Below are positions 56,040 to 63,796 of a DNA stretch of 64,000 nt, piece by piece. The position numbers and the translations under genes were made by a program. Where the stretch lies: assembly GCF_023195755.1 (NCBI RefSeq), contig NZ_CP096203.1, forward strand, positions 1,922,001 through 1,986,000. The letters run 5' to 3'. The notes beneath the pieces were generated by a model that was given only the letters and a program-made list of their open reading frames with translations, was not told the DNA's origin and made no database searches. Position 1 is the stretch's first letter, and each line of letters starts with the position of its first letter. This DNA comes from Chryseobacterium nepalense. GTDB taxonomy: Bacteria; Bacteroidota; Bacteroidia; Flavobacteriales; Weeksellaceae.

Positions 56040-56549
56040 ATGAATAAAGTAAAATTCAGACATCATCTCAATGAAGCAACAAAGCTTTTATTTGAATTAA
56101 CAAAGACACTTTGCTATAATAATCTTAAAGACGACTCTAGATACATAATAACTCCAAACTCACGGACAGTTGATGAGCACTTAAATGAAAAAGAAATTGT
56201 TATCTTAAAAACATGGAATCAATATGAAGGTAAACTTTTAACAGCCGAGCAGATAATTGATCTTCTTTACCATGATAATAAAGTACCTGTCTGGATTAAT
56301 ATGACAATAGATGAAGCAAGACCTGATATAACCGTAATAGATTTGCTTTGTAGCAGACGGCTTAGAGATGAAACCGAATTGATGCATCCGGGAGTTCCAC
56401 CATTTCACATACAAGTTGCAATACCTCCGGACAATTTAAAAATAGAAGTTGATGGAAGGTTTGATATTAATTGGAAAAAAAAGCATGACGAAAACCAAAA
56501 ACCTAAAGGAATTTTAAATACTTTGAAAAAATTGATAAAGAAAAACTGA
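56040..56549 (+). CDS. Hypothetical cytosolic protein, 169 residues
   Basis: Unrecognised. No signal peptide; N-terminal helices ('FRHHLNEATKLLFELTKTL'), a middle with 'WNQYEGKLLTAEQIIDLLYH' and 'VPVWINMTIDEARPDITVID', then a Pro-rich stretch ('HPGVPPFHIQVAIPP') and basic tail. The pattern of a small acidic-to-basic soluble protein right after a secreted one is reminiscent of immunity proteins, which is speculation. Only three bases separate it from the preceding gene. Confidence 0.6.
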   Translation: MNKVKFRHHLNEATKLLFELTKTLCYNNLKDDSRYIITPNSRTVDEHLNEKEIVILKTWNQYEGKLLTAEQIIDLLYHDNKVPVWINMTIDEARPDITVIDLLCSRRLRDETELMHPGVPPFHIQVAIPPDNLKIEVDGRFDINWKKKHDENQKPKGILNTLKKLIKKN

Positions 56550-56741
56550 TTTCCGCAGACATAAGCGTCCCGATCGTACCTACCAACCGCTGGCGCGAGT
56601 GTCTCACTCGTGCCTACAACACAAACCCAATCTCGCGGATTTGTAATTAGTGAGAAGCCATGAGAAGCAACAATACACATCCGGCAAAAGAAAAATGAGC
56701 TCACCATTAGGGTTTCCAAATAACATCCTGAAAACAGCATT
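56550..56741. other. Non-coding stretch before array cluster 2
   Basis: Holds a REP-like 31-bp palindrome (56587-56617) and a B-like degenerate array unit (about 56710-56741); no supportable gene. Confidence 0.6.
56587..56617. repeat. REP-like palindrome, copy 1
   Basis: 31 bases identical to 59117-59147; the core GGCGCGAGTG / CACTCGTGCC forms a 10-bp hairpin (one G-T pair) with a TCT loop. Confidence 0.8.
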
Positions 56742-56823
56742 GGTTCCCTGCAAGTTGTGGAAGACATTCTGCAATTGCAGTTGGTTTCCCGCAGTTTGTG
56801 CGAGACTTCCGTAGATCTCCGGA
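56742..56823. repeat. 83-bp-period array, cluster 2 (two A units)
   Basis: Two adjacent 41-base A units (56742-56782, 56783-56823), same orientation and sequence family as cluster 1. The second shares CGAGACTTCCGTAGATCTCC-type words with the cluster-1 units. With cluster 1 it brackets the genes at 54034, 55248 and 56040. Confidence 0.8.
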
Positions 56824-56937
56824 AATGTGAAACAATTAAATATCGTTCTCAATTATTTCATCATCTTTTATTTACCAAAGTTCTATTTTATTACTTTTGC
56901 TGCAAAAATCAAACTGATAAAAACATTCAAACTATCG

Positions 56938-58032
56938 ATGGAAGAAAATTTTAAGAACTATGAGAAAACAATTATAAGAAAGCACAGAATCAGTTTTTCT
57001 CCAAAATACAAAGAAGAATTTAAAACATCCGTTAATGAGATTATCTTTATGGCAATTGCAGAAAAAGCCTGTGAAAAACTGGGATGGGACATCATTTATA
57101 CGGATGATTTCAACATAGAAGCAAAACGTAAGGAAGCAGGCTGGATGAATGACCGCTGGACGGAAATCATTACCGCAACCTACAAAAACGGGAATATTTC
57201 TGTAAAAAGTGAATCTCTGGGTAACGAAATCTGGGATGCAGGCAAAAACTCAAAACGAGTAAAATTGTTTATCTATGCCTTTCAGGAAACCTTAAAAACC
57301 TTCGATCAAAAAGCACTCCAGGAACTGGAAAAGGAAGCAGAGAGAAAAAAAAACTGGGATGATTATATCATTCCGGAAACTTTACCAAAACCAGTACAGA
57401 CAAAAAATCCTGACTTTGCCATTCCGTTATTCGGTGGTTTATTCACTTCCCTTATTCTTGGGTTTGCAGTAGCATTTCTTTCAGCAAAAGGGATTTACTT
57501 AATCGGCTTATTTGAATTTCTGGTAGCAACAGCGCTTGTTTTTGCCATGAAATATTTCATAAGATTTTCAAACTATACCGATTTAAAAAAGCTGCAGTAT
57601 CTGCTAGCCACTATGATCATATTAGTATATGCCTCAAATCAATATTTTCAGTACGAAATAATTCTTCGTAGTAACAATCTGGAAAGGATTGGATTCTGGA
57701 GATTTTTACTGATCAGGTTTTCCGGTGGTTTTACTGTAAACAAGACAAATTTGGGCTGGATCGGCTGGATCCTTATCTGGATTGTACAGTTAGGATTAAC
57801 CGGCCTTATCACTTATCTGAAAATAGTGGTTGTTCTTACAAAATATATCCTTGAAAGAGTACCGGTCGAAGTAGTAGATTTTGCCTGTTATCATTCTATT
57901 AAAAATAAATCAGAGGAGGAAATCAGAAGAGAACTTGCGGAAAAAGGATGGTCGGATAAAAAAGATCAGGATGAGGTTTTTGATGCTATAGCAGGTCTTC
58001 TGAATGCCACCGCATTGAAAAGAATTAAATAA
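56938..58032 (+). CDS. Hypothetical membrane protein, 364 residues
   Basis: No family recognised. The N-terminal 150 residues are soluble ('FSPKYKEEFKTSVNEIIFMA', 'KACEKLGWDIIYTDDFNIEA', 'GNEIWDAGKNSKRVKLFIYA'), suggesting a domain resembling DUF-type surface sensing. Then come several membrane helices: 'IPLFGGLFTSLILGFAVAF', 'LIGLFEFLVATALVF', 'LQYLLATMIILVYA' and 'GWIGWILIWIVQLGLTGLIT'. A soluble acidic C-terminus follows. Start at 56938; an ATG 37 codons earlier gives a hydrophobic run that reads through array-flank DNA. Base composition returns to average. Confidence 0.6.
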   Translation: MEENFKNYEKTIIRKHRISFSPKYKEEFKTSVNEIIFMAIAEKACEKLGWDIIYTDDFNIEAKRKEAGWMNDRWTEIITATYKNGNISVKSESLGNEIWDAGKNSKRVKLFIYAFQETLKTFDQKALQELEKEAERKKNWDDYIIPETLPKPVQTKNPDFAIPLFGGLFTSLILGFAVAFLSAKGIYLIGLFEFLVATALVFAMKYFIRFSNYTDLKKLQYLLATMIILVYASNQYFQYEIILRSNNLERIGFWRFLLIRFSGGFTVNKTNLGWIGWILIWIVQLGLTGLITYLKIVVVLTKYILERVPVEVVDFACYHSIKNKSEEEIRRELAEKGWSDKKDQDEVFDAIAGLLNATALKRIK

Positions 58033-58046
58033 ATAGCTTTACATAA

Positions 58047-58229
58047 GTTGCGGTATACTCTCTCGGGGAAGACAAAAAAACCGGACTAAACCTGAGCGGA
58101 CTAAACCAAAAACCGCCGAATTTATTTGTAGAGGAATTAACAAGAGAATGTATTCACAGTACTATTGATGATTTACTTACAATTGATGATTTAGAAAAAG
58201 TTTTGAATCCAAATATTCGTAAGAAATAA
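58047..58229 (+). pseudogene. Orphan 3' gene fragment, about 60 residues
   Basis: An open frame after a TAA at 58044, without a start codon, reads 'YSLGEDKKTGLNLSGLNQKP' and 'IDDLLTIDDLEKVLNPNIRK' before TAA 58227-58229. The acidic helical end looks like true coding sequence. It is probably the 3' end of a gene whose front was deleted. Family unknown. Confidence 0.35.
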
Positions 58230-58301
58230 CTAGGTATTCCTATTGCCACTTATGAATCAATCCGTAAATATAGACGCTTCCAGCAATCAATCAATATCCG
58301 T

Positions 58302-59079
58302 ATGAGACAACTATTTTTAGTGATTCTGTTTTTTATGAATTATAATATATACTCTCAAAGTATATTAACAGTTCTGAACTTCAATAAAAAAAATGAATTC
58401 AAGTCTGAAAATCCAGTTTTAGAAACAACAACCCAAACAACTTTTTTTAATACAAACGGTATTGAGCAGAAGAGAGATGTGCAAATTTATAATGAAAAGA
58501 ACGAAGTTACTTCTGAACTTAGATATGATGAAAACGGTGATCTAAAACAGCGCTTAACAAGAGTATATGACAGTACAGGTACGCGATGTCTAAACAGGAA
58601 GATAGAAAACTGGCATCCTTTATTAGGCCATTTTTATGACACTTATTATTATGGTTATGATAATAAAGGTTTTCTTAATAGTATTATTGAAAAAGATCAA
58701 AATGGTAAAATAGTCCGAAAAACAATTGTAATTAACAATGATAAGGGAAATCCAATAGAACTTACTATCTTAATTGGAAATCAAGTTCAAGGAAAAGAAA
58801 TTGCAAAATATGACTACGAAAAAAATGAAGTTACAATTCAATACTTCAATAAAAATGATGAAATTATTAATTCTCAAAGGTCTAAAATTGAATTCTCAAA
58901 AGAGTCAGCCCAGAGATACTGTAAACGAGTACGGAGATGTGATCAAATCCATTAAATTTGAAATTAGAATCAAGTATGATAAGTTTGGTAATTGGATCAA
59001 AAAAGTTTATTACAGATTTGTTAATGGAAAGACTATAAAAGAATCTGAAAGTACAAGAGCAATTAAATATGGTAAATAA
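58302..59079 (+). pseudogene. Secreted YD-like protein gene with a frameshift
   Basis: The first frame (58302-58955) has a signal peptide ('MRQLFLVILFFMNYNIYSQ') and YD-repeat-like text: 'RYDENGDLKQRLTRVYDSTG', 'YYYGYDNKGFLNSIIEKDQN', 'KYDYEKNEVTIQYFNKNDEI'. It then degenerates into 'RYCKRVRRCDQIH'. The +1 frame takes over at about 58905-58920 with 'RDTVNEYGDVIKSIKFEI', 'IKYDKFGNWIKKVYYRFVNG' and a stop at 59079, which continues the same pattern. A one-base indel therefore splits a protein of about 258 residues. A sequencing error is possible. Confidence 0.7.
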
Positions 59080-59116
59080 TCAAATACACTTGTTATCAAT
59101 AAGTGTTTACCATCCT

Positions 59117-59147
59117 CCGCTGGCGCGAGTGTCTCACTCGTGCCTAC
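59117..59147. repeat. REP-like palindrome, copy 2
   Basis: 31 bases identical to 56587-56617, just before the HxlR stop codon on the other strand. A degraded third copy may lie at 60890-60915 (CCGTCGGCGC...GGTGCCTCATAC). Confidence 0.8.
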
Positions 59148-59156
59148 CAACTAAAA

Positions 59157-59525
59157 CTATTCATTCTCACCATTCAGGCGCTTCAGAATAACCGTCCGCA
59201 AATGTTCTTCATGGGTATCGCCCCAATTTCCCAACGCCGCAATGACGGGAATCAATGTTTTTCCGAAATCCGTTAGGCTGTACTCTACTTTGGGCGGGAC
59301 TACCGGATAGATTTTTTTGGTAATCAATTCATGATCTTCCAGTTCTTTCAGCTGAATATTCAATACGCGTCTGGTGGCATCCGGGATTTTTCGCTGCAGC
59401 TCGCTCGGACGCAGATGTCCCTGATGAATAAACCACAGCAAACGGATTTTCCATTTGCCGTACAGCACTTCGCCTATTAGATCCAAACCGCAATTCAGGT
59501 TGGGTAAAATTTTCCGTTCATACAT
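59157..59525 (-). CDS. HxlR-family transcriptional regulator
   Basis: 122-residue winged-helix regulator: 'LIGEVLYGKWKIRLLWFIHQ' (family opening), 'LRPSELQRKIPDATRRVLNI' (recognition helix) and 'KVEYSLTDFGKTLIPVI' (wing). HxlR proteins usually respond to quinones, aldehydes or other electrophiles through a Cys; here Cys12 lies in 'PNLNCGLDLIGE'. It is divergent from an SDR oxidoreductase and an NTF2-like protein, the probable targets. A consensus promoter and dyad operator lie between. Confidence 0.92.
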   Translation of the reverse strand: MYERKILPNLNCGLDLIGEVLYGKWKIRLLWFIHQGHLRPSELQRKIPDATRRVLNIQLKELEDHELITKKIYPVVPPKVEYSLTDFGKTLIPVIAALGNWGDTHEEHLRTVILKRLNGENE

Positions 59526-59529
59526 AAAG

Positions 59530-59560
59530 CAAATGTATACCTATGTTCCAAATTGTGCAA
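59530..59560 (-). promoter_or_regulatory. Promoter of the HxlR gene, very short leader
   Basis: On the minus strand TTG (59560-59558), 20-base spacer, TACATTTG (59537-59530). The predicted start of transcription falls on or next to the start codon at 59525, so the message may be leaderless. Confidence 0.7.
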
Positions 59561-59582
59561 TAGGGGAAAAATTGTTCCCTAT
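59560..59582. promoter_or_regulatory. Dyad operator candidate for HxlR
   Basis: Inverted repeat with perfect six-base arms (ATAGGG at 59560-59565, CCCTAT at 59577-59582) and partial symmetry inward, placed between the divergent promoters. Confidence 0.6.
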
Positions 59583-59601
59583 CCGAATCGTAATTCCGTA
59601 C

Positions 59602-59632
59602 TTGTGAGGCGCGTACATAAGTCTCAACTTTG
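59602..59632 (+). promoter_or_regulatory. Promoter of the SDR operon
   Basis: TTG (59602-59604), 20-base spacer, CAACTTTG (59625-59632), one base off consensus; 19 bases before the ATG. Confidence 0.6.
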
Positions 59633-59651
59633 CCATAACAAAACAATCAAA

Positions 59652-60446
59652 ATGGAACAGCAATTTAATTTCAACAATGAACTGTCAGGCAAAATCGCAT
59701 TGGTAACCGGAGGTACAAAAGGAGCCGGAAAAGCAATTGCAGAAAGGCTTTTACAGGCCGGTGCAACAGTCATCATTACCGCAAGAAACACTCCCGAAGA
59801 GGAAAATGGAAACCTGCATTTTATTGCAGCGGATTTAAGCAAATCAGAAGGTTCACAAAAAGTAGTCAGCGAAGTGCTGACAACCTATGGAAGGCTCGAT
59901 ATCCTGGTAAACAACCTCGGTTCTTCCGAAACACCCGCGGGAGGTTTTGCCGTATTAACGGATGAAAACTGGGAATCAACGCTTCAGGCCAACCTGCTTG
60001 CTCCCGTTCGTCTGGACAGAGGATTCTTACCCCAAATGATCGGTCAGAAAAGCGGTGTTATTATCCACATTGCTTCTATTCAGGGTAAACTGCCGCTGTA
60101 TGATTCTACTTTGCCTTATGCCGCTGCCAAAGCGGGATTAATCAATTACAGTAAAAGCTTATCCAATGAAGTAACGCCAAAAGGGGTTCGTGTGCTGACG
60201 GTTTCTCCGGGATGGATCAATACACAGGCATCGGTAGCATGGCTGGGCGAGATCGCAAGAAATGCAAATACTACTGTAGAAGAAGCGCAGCAGGGTGTCA
60301 TGGATGCATTAGGCGGAATCCCTTACGGAAGACCCGCCGAACCGGAAGAAGTAGCGGAATTAGTCGGCTTTCTTGTTTCGCCGAGAGCTGCTTATTTAAC
60401 AGGAACCAATTTTGTCATCGACGGCGGAACCATACCAACCATTTAA
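59652..60446 (+). CDS. Short-chain dehydrogenase/reductase
   Basis: NAD(P)-dependent SDR enzyme, 264 residues. Nucleotide site TGGTKGAG (residues 19-26), 'NNLGSS' instead of the usual N-N-A-G, catalytic Ser142, and 'PYAAAKAG' with Tyr156 and Lys160. C-terminal 'YLTGTNFVIDGGT' is standard. It starts at 59652; an upstream ATG would precede the promoter. With the NTF2-like gene after it and the divergent HxlR regulator it looks like a small inducible detoxification or reduction unit; substrate unknown. Confidence 0.93.
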   Translation: MEQQFNFNNELSGKIALVTGGTKGAGKAIAERLLQAGATVIITARNTPEEENGNLHFIAADLSKSEGSQKVVSEVLTTYGRLDILVNNLGSSETPAGGFAVLTDENWESTLQANLLAPVRLDRGFLPQMIGQKSGVIIHIASIQGKLPLYDSTLPYAAAKAGLINYSKSLSNEVTPKGVRVLTVSPGWINTQASVAWLGEIARNANTTVEEAQQGVMDALGGIPYGRPAEPEEVAELVGFLVSPRAAYLTGTNFVIDGGTIPTI

Positions 60447-60467
60447 TCAACTTAAAATTTTAATACA

Positions 60468-60782
60468 ATGAATTTACCAAACGCAGTAACCGAATTAGTA
60501 AAAGCGCAGAACAATTTCGACAGCGCAGCATACGCCAACTGTTTTACCGAAACAGCCGTAGTGTTTGATGAAGGAAAGACACACAACGGAAGAACCGAAA
60601 TAAAAGACTGGATCGACAAAGCCAATAAAGAATACCAGGCAACGATGAAACCGTTAGACTATTCGGAAGCGGAACATACCTTAAAAGCGGAAGTTGCAGG
60701 CAATTTTCCGGGAAGTCCGGCGATCCTTACCTATTATTATGAATTTGAAGACGGATTGATCCGGTCTTTGAAAATCGTATAA
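60468..60782 (+). CDS. NTF2-like (SnoaL-type) protein
   Basis: 104-residue cone-shaped fold of the NTF2/SnoaL type: 'VKAQNNFDSAAYANCFTETA' and 'FDEGKTHNGRTEIKDWIDKA' are the classical helix-to-pocket text, ending 'YYYEFEDGLIRSLKIV'. Members bind or isomerise small hydrophobic substrates, or have no known activity. Lies 21 bases after the SDR gene and is presumably cotranscribed and under HxlR control. Confidence 0.85.
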   Translation: MNLPNAVTELVKAQNNFDSAAYANCFTETAVVFDEGKTHNGRTEIKDWIDKANKEYQATMKPLDYSEAEHTLKAEVAGNFPGSPAILTYYYEFEDGLIRSLKIV

Positions 60783-60954
60783 TCCATTAAGCATAACTAT
60801 TTAAATGCAAGGCTGAAGTTTGTACTTCAGCTTTTGTGCTTCTGGTAAAGTTTTGTACCTCCAAACCCTTAATGTTTATCACCATACTCACCGTCGGCGC
60901 TGGTGCCTCATACAGCAATCATTATTAATAATACTTTTAACAGGAACAATATTG

Positions 60955-60962
60955 TAATTTTG
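60955..60962 (+). promoter_or_regulatory. Possible -7 box of the DUF2461 gene
   Basis: TAATTTTG, fits TAnnTTTG, 15 bases before the ATG at 60978. No -33 TTG. Confidence 0.4.
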
Positions 60963-60977
60963 TTTAAAATAGACATC

Positions 60978-61637
60978 ATGAAAAAAACCTTTGAATTCCT
61001 GAAACAACTTGAGAAAAACAATAATCGCGAATGGTTTGCATCGCACAAAGAAGAATATGAATCAGCAGTCAGAGAAAACAAAGTGCTTTTCAATAAGGTG
61101 CATGCTGAACTTCAGAAATACGACAATATAAAAGGAATTCATATTTTCAGGATATACAGAGATGTCCGGTTTTCAAAGGATCAGGTACCGTACAAAACCA
61201 ATTTCGGAGCCGGGTACTCCCGTGTTAAACCAATGCTGAGAGGCGGATATTATATTCACCTGGAGCCCGGTAACAGCTTTGTAGGCGGCGGATTCTGGGG
61301 ACCGGATGCCAAAGATCTGCTCCGTATCCGGAAAGAATTTGAAATCAGCACCTCTGAAATTGAAAAAATTACTTCGGACAAAACGTTCATCAGGTATTTT
61401 AAAGAAATTCAGGGTGATGCGGTGAAAACAGCACCCAGGGGTTTTGATAAAAACCACCCTTCGATTGAGCTGATCCGGAAAAAGCAATATGTGGTGATGA
61501 GAAAATTTACCGATCAGGAAGTTGCATCGGAAGGGTTTCTGAAAGAAGCATTACTCACTTTCCTCGCCATGCGCCCTTTCTTTGACTACATGAGCGGAGT
61601 GCTTACTACGGATCTGAACGGGGAATCTTTAATTTAA
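60978..61637 (+). CDS. DUF2461 family protein
   Basis: 219 residues of the DUF2461/TIGR02453 family, function unknown. Signature text: 'FLKQLEKNNNREWFASHKEE', 'IFRIYRDVRFSKDQVPYKTN' and 'GGYYIHLEPGNSFVGGGFWG'. No signal peptide; cytosolic. Start at the ATG 60978, since the ATG at 60903 lies in degenerate REP-like DNA. Monocistronic. Confidence 0.9.
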   Translation: MKKTFEFLKQLEKNNNREWFASHKEEYESAVRENKVLFNKVHAELQKYDNIKGIHIFRIYRDVRFSKDQVPYKTNFGAGYSRVKPMLRGGYYIHLEPGNSFVGGGFWGPDAKDLLRIRKEFEISTSEIEKITSDKTFIRYFKEIQGDAVKTAPRGFDKNHPSIELIRKKQYVVMRKFTDQEVASEGFLKEALLTFLAMRPFFDYMSGVLTTDLNGESLI

Positions 61638-61736
61638 ACTTTATCTGATCCTTCAGGAACTGCTCAGAAAACATTAAAATTTAATCTTTAAAAAAGAATA
61701 CGTGTTTGTAATTACTTATATTAGAAAACAATAATT

Positions 61737-62501
61737 ATGAAATACTTTATCAGCCTTGTATTACTGTGTTTTTCTATAGCTTTATTTTCACAGCAGCCAT
61801 ATCATCCGAAATATATTGTTCCACAAACCATAGAAATTGATTCTCTTTACCAAACGGAAGATATCAATTTATTTTATTTAAAACCGGTACAGTATATCGG
61901 CAATTTTCAAAAAGAAATATCGCTGGAGTATAATGATTCGGATAGATATAGCAAAATCCTTGAAAATAATTACAGAACCAAAAATCATAACGAACTGAAT
62001 AAGGAGTTTATGACACGGAAATATGAAAACATTATCATTTTTGTGGATATATCCCAAAAGACGCCTTTAAAAAGAACAGAACTGGACACCTTAAAAATTT
62101 CTTTCGAAGAATATGATGCTAAACTCGACAGTCTAAACTCCGGAATGCAGATTGTCCATCCCATTCCTTTCCTTTCAACTTATTATGAGGGCTTTCCGGT
62201 AACTATATATAACTCAGGAAATAAAGAAAACATCATAGGCTTCGGAAATACGGTAGCTTTGGAACTGGAAGCGCTCGATAAAGAAAATAAATGGCAGAAA
62301 ATCTATCCTTACCGCTACTATGCTTGTGGAACGGGCATTAAGTTTTTTGTCCTAAAACCTGATGAAATTGCTACAGTATTTGAGCCGCGCCTGAGCGGTG
62401 ATTTTCATACGCGGTTCAGATACAGATTAGGAAATATCATTTCCAATGAATTTGAAGGAAACATCAACTACAATTACATTACCCATAGCAAGACCCAATA
62501 A
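61737..62501 (+). CDS. Secreted hypothetical protein, 254 residues
   Basis: Not recognised. Signal peptide 'MKYFISLVLLCFSIALFSQ' with cleavage after Ser-Gln. The mature part has 'PQTIEIDSLYQTEDINLFYL', a basic middle region and 'VALELEALDKENKWQKIYPY', followed by 'RYYACGTGIKFFVLKPDEIA' and a beta-like end 'FRYRLGNIISNEFEGNINYN'. The last part resembles immunoglobulin-like or transglutaminase-neighbour domains only vaguely. Monocistronic. Confidence 0.6.
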   Translation: MKYFISLVLLCFSIALFSQQPYHPKYIVPQTIEIDSLYQTEDINLFYLKPVQYIGNFQKEISLEYNDSDRYSKILENNYRTKNHNELNKEFMTRKYENIIIFVDISQKTPLKRTELDTLKISFEEYDAKLDSLNSGMQIVHPIPFLSTYYEGFPVTIYNSGNKENIIGFGNTVALELEALDKENKWQKIYPYRYYACGTGIKFFVLKPDEIATVFEPRLSGDFHTRFRYRLGNIISNEFEGNINYNYITHSKTQ

Positions 62502-62612
62502 AATAATTTCAAGATTATAGCAATGTTCATATGATTCTGATCTCAGCTTATTTTTCCATGTAAAAACAAATTCTTAAGTTTACAGGTTACTCAAAATTCA
62601 AAACAAATCACA

Positions 62613-63035
62613 ATGGAAAACAAAGAGCAGCACATTTCTGATCATGGTCCATTCTATCACGGGACAAAAGCTGACCTGAAAATCGGAGACCTGCTTACCG
62701 CCGGATTTGAATCCAATTATTATCCGGAGATTATGATGAACCACATCTATTTCACAGCTTTACAGAACGGGGCCGGACTTGCAGCGGCACTGGCAAAAGG
62801 TGATGGAAAGGAACGTGTCTACATCGTGGAACCTACCGGAGCATTTGAAAATGACCCGAACGTAACCGATAAAAAATTCCCCGGAAACCCTACCCGCTCC
62901 TATCGCAGCACGGCTCCTCTTAAAATTATGGGCGAAGTAACCGAATGGATCAGGCTTACCGATGAAGAAATCCAAAACTGGAAGGAAAGAATCGCAAAAC
63001 TAAGGGAAAATCCAGGTGCGGAAATTATCAATTAA
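62613..63035 (+). CDS. arr: NAD+-rifampin ADP-ribosyltransferase (Arr)
   Basis: Inactivates rifamycins by ADP-ribosylation. 140 residues, standard length. 'FYHGTKADLKIGDLL' has His16, 'NHIYFTA' has Tyr46 and 'ENDPNVTDKKFPGNPTRSYR' has Asp81: exactly three less than the catalytic His19, Tyr49 and Asp84 described for the Mycobacterium smegmatis enzyme. The catalytic set is complete. Chromosomal arr genes are known in Bacteroidota; no mobile element flanks it here, so it is likely intrinsic. Confidence 0.95.
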   Translation: MENKEQHISDHGPFYHGTKADLKIGDLLTAGFESNYYPEIMMNHIYFTALQNGAGLAAALAKGDGKERVYIVEPTGAFENDPNVTDKKFPGNPTRSYRSTAPLKIMGEVTEWIRLTDEEIQNWKERIAKLRENPGAEIIN

Positions 63036-63060
63036 ATCATCACAACAGTTCTTTAGTCTT

Positions 63061-63612
63061 ATGAAAAAAATAATCTTAGACCTTGCTGTAACACTAGACG
63101 GGTTTATTGAAGGGCCAAACGGCGAAATCGACTGGTGTATCATGGATGATGATATGGATTTTGATGGCTTTCTTGAAAACATCGATACCATATTTTACGG
63201 AAGGGTAAGCTATGATTCCTGGGGAAATTATCATCCGGGAGAAGATGCCGGAGAAGAAGAAGTACAGTTCTGGAAAAAAATACATGCTAAGAAAAAAGTA
63301 GTATTCTCCCATCATCAAAGGGAAGATCAGAATGCCACTTTCACCAATGATATTGAGAAAACAGTGCAGGAAATAAAACAGCAGCCGGGGAAAGACATCT
63401 GGCTGTATGGCGGTGCCGGACTCATCAGAACGTGTATTAATCTGAACCTGATAGACATTTACAGAATCTCCGTTCATCCGGTTGCCTTAGGAGACGGAAA
63501 ACCTTTATTTGAAGAATTGAAGGAAAGATTATATTTGAAGCTGATCAAAACCAATATTTTCAGATCCGGAGTCGTACAGCTGATCTATGAACCTTTACAT
63601 CACAACCAATAA
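63061..63612 (+). CDS. Dihydrofolate reductase family protein (RibD C-like)
   Basis: 183 residues from the ATG at 63061: 'MKKIILDLAVTLDGFIEGPN' and 'TIFYGRVSYDSWGNYHPGED', then 'KDIWLYGGAGLIRTCINLNL', 'ISVHPVALGDGKPLFEEL'. This is the DHFR-like fold of the YwjB/RibD-C group, not classical FolA (the substrate residue after 'LDGFI' differs). NADPH-dependent reductase of unknown substrate. It begins 25 bases after arr, same strand, so possibly the same transcript. Confidence 0.85.
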   Translation: MKKIILDLAVTLDGFIEGPNGEIDWCIMDDDMDFDGFLENIDTIFYGRVSYDSWGNYHPGEDAGEEEVQFWKKIHAKKKVVFSHHQREDQNATFTNDIEKTVQEIKQQPGKDIWLYGGAGLIRTCINLNLIDIYRISVHPVALGDGKPLFEELKERLYLKLIKTNIFRSGVVQLIYEPLHHNQ

Positions 63613-63796
63613 CCATAACAACATGACCTATTGAGGGCAGCATTATCTCTGCTGATTATTCGGCTATAGTGCATACAGCAGCGATTCTGAAAAAAGGAGT
63701 TTATTTAAGATTTAAATTTCTCATTGGAAACAAGTTATCCCTAAAAAAATAATTCCGGAGCAATTGTTTTTTAAGTATATTCGTTAAAAATTTAAG

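Noticed and set aside
62613..63035. Recently acquired resistance gene on a mobile element
   Set aside because: No IS, integron, attachment site or composition shift flanks arr.
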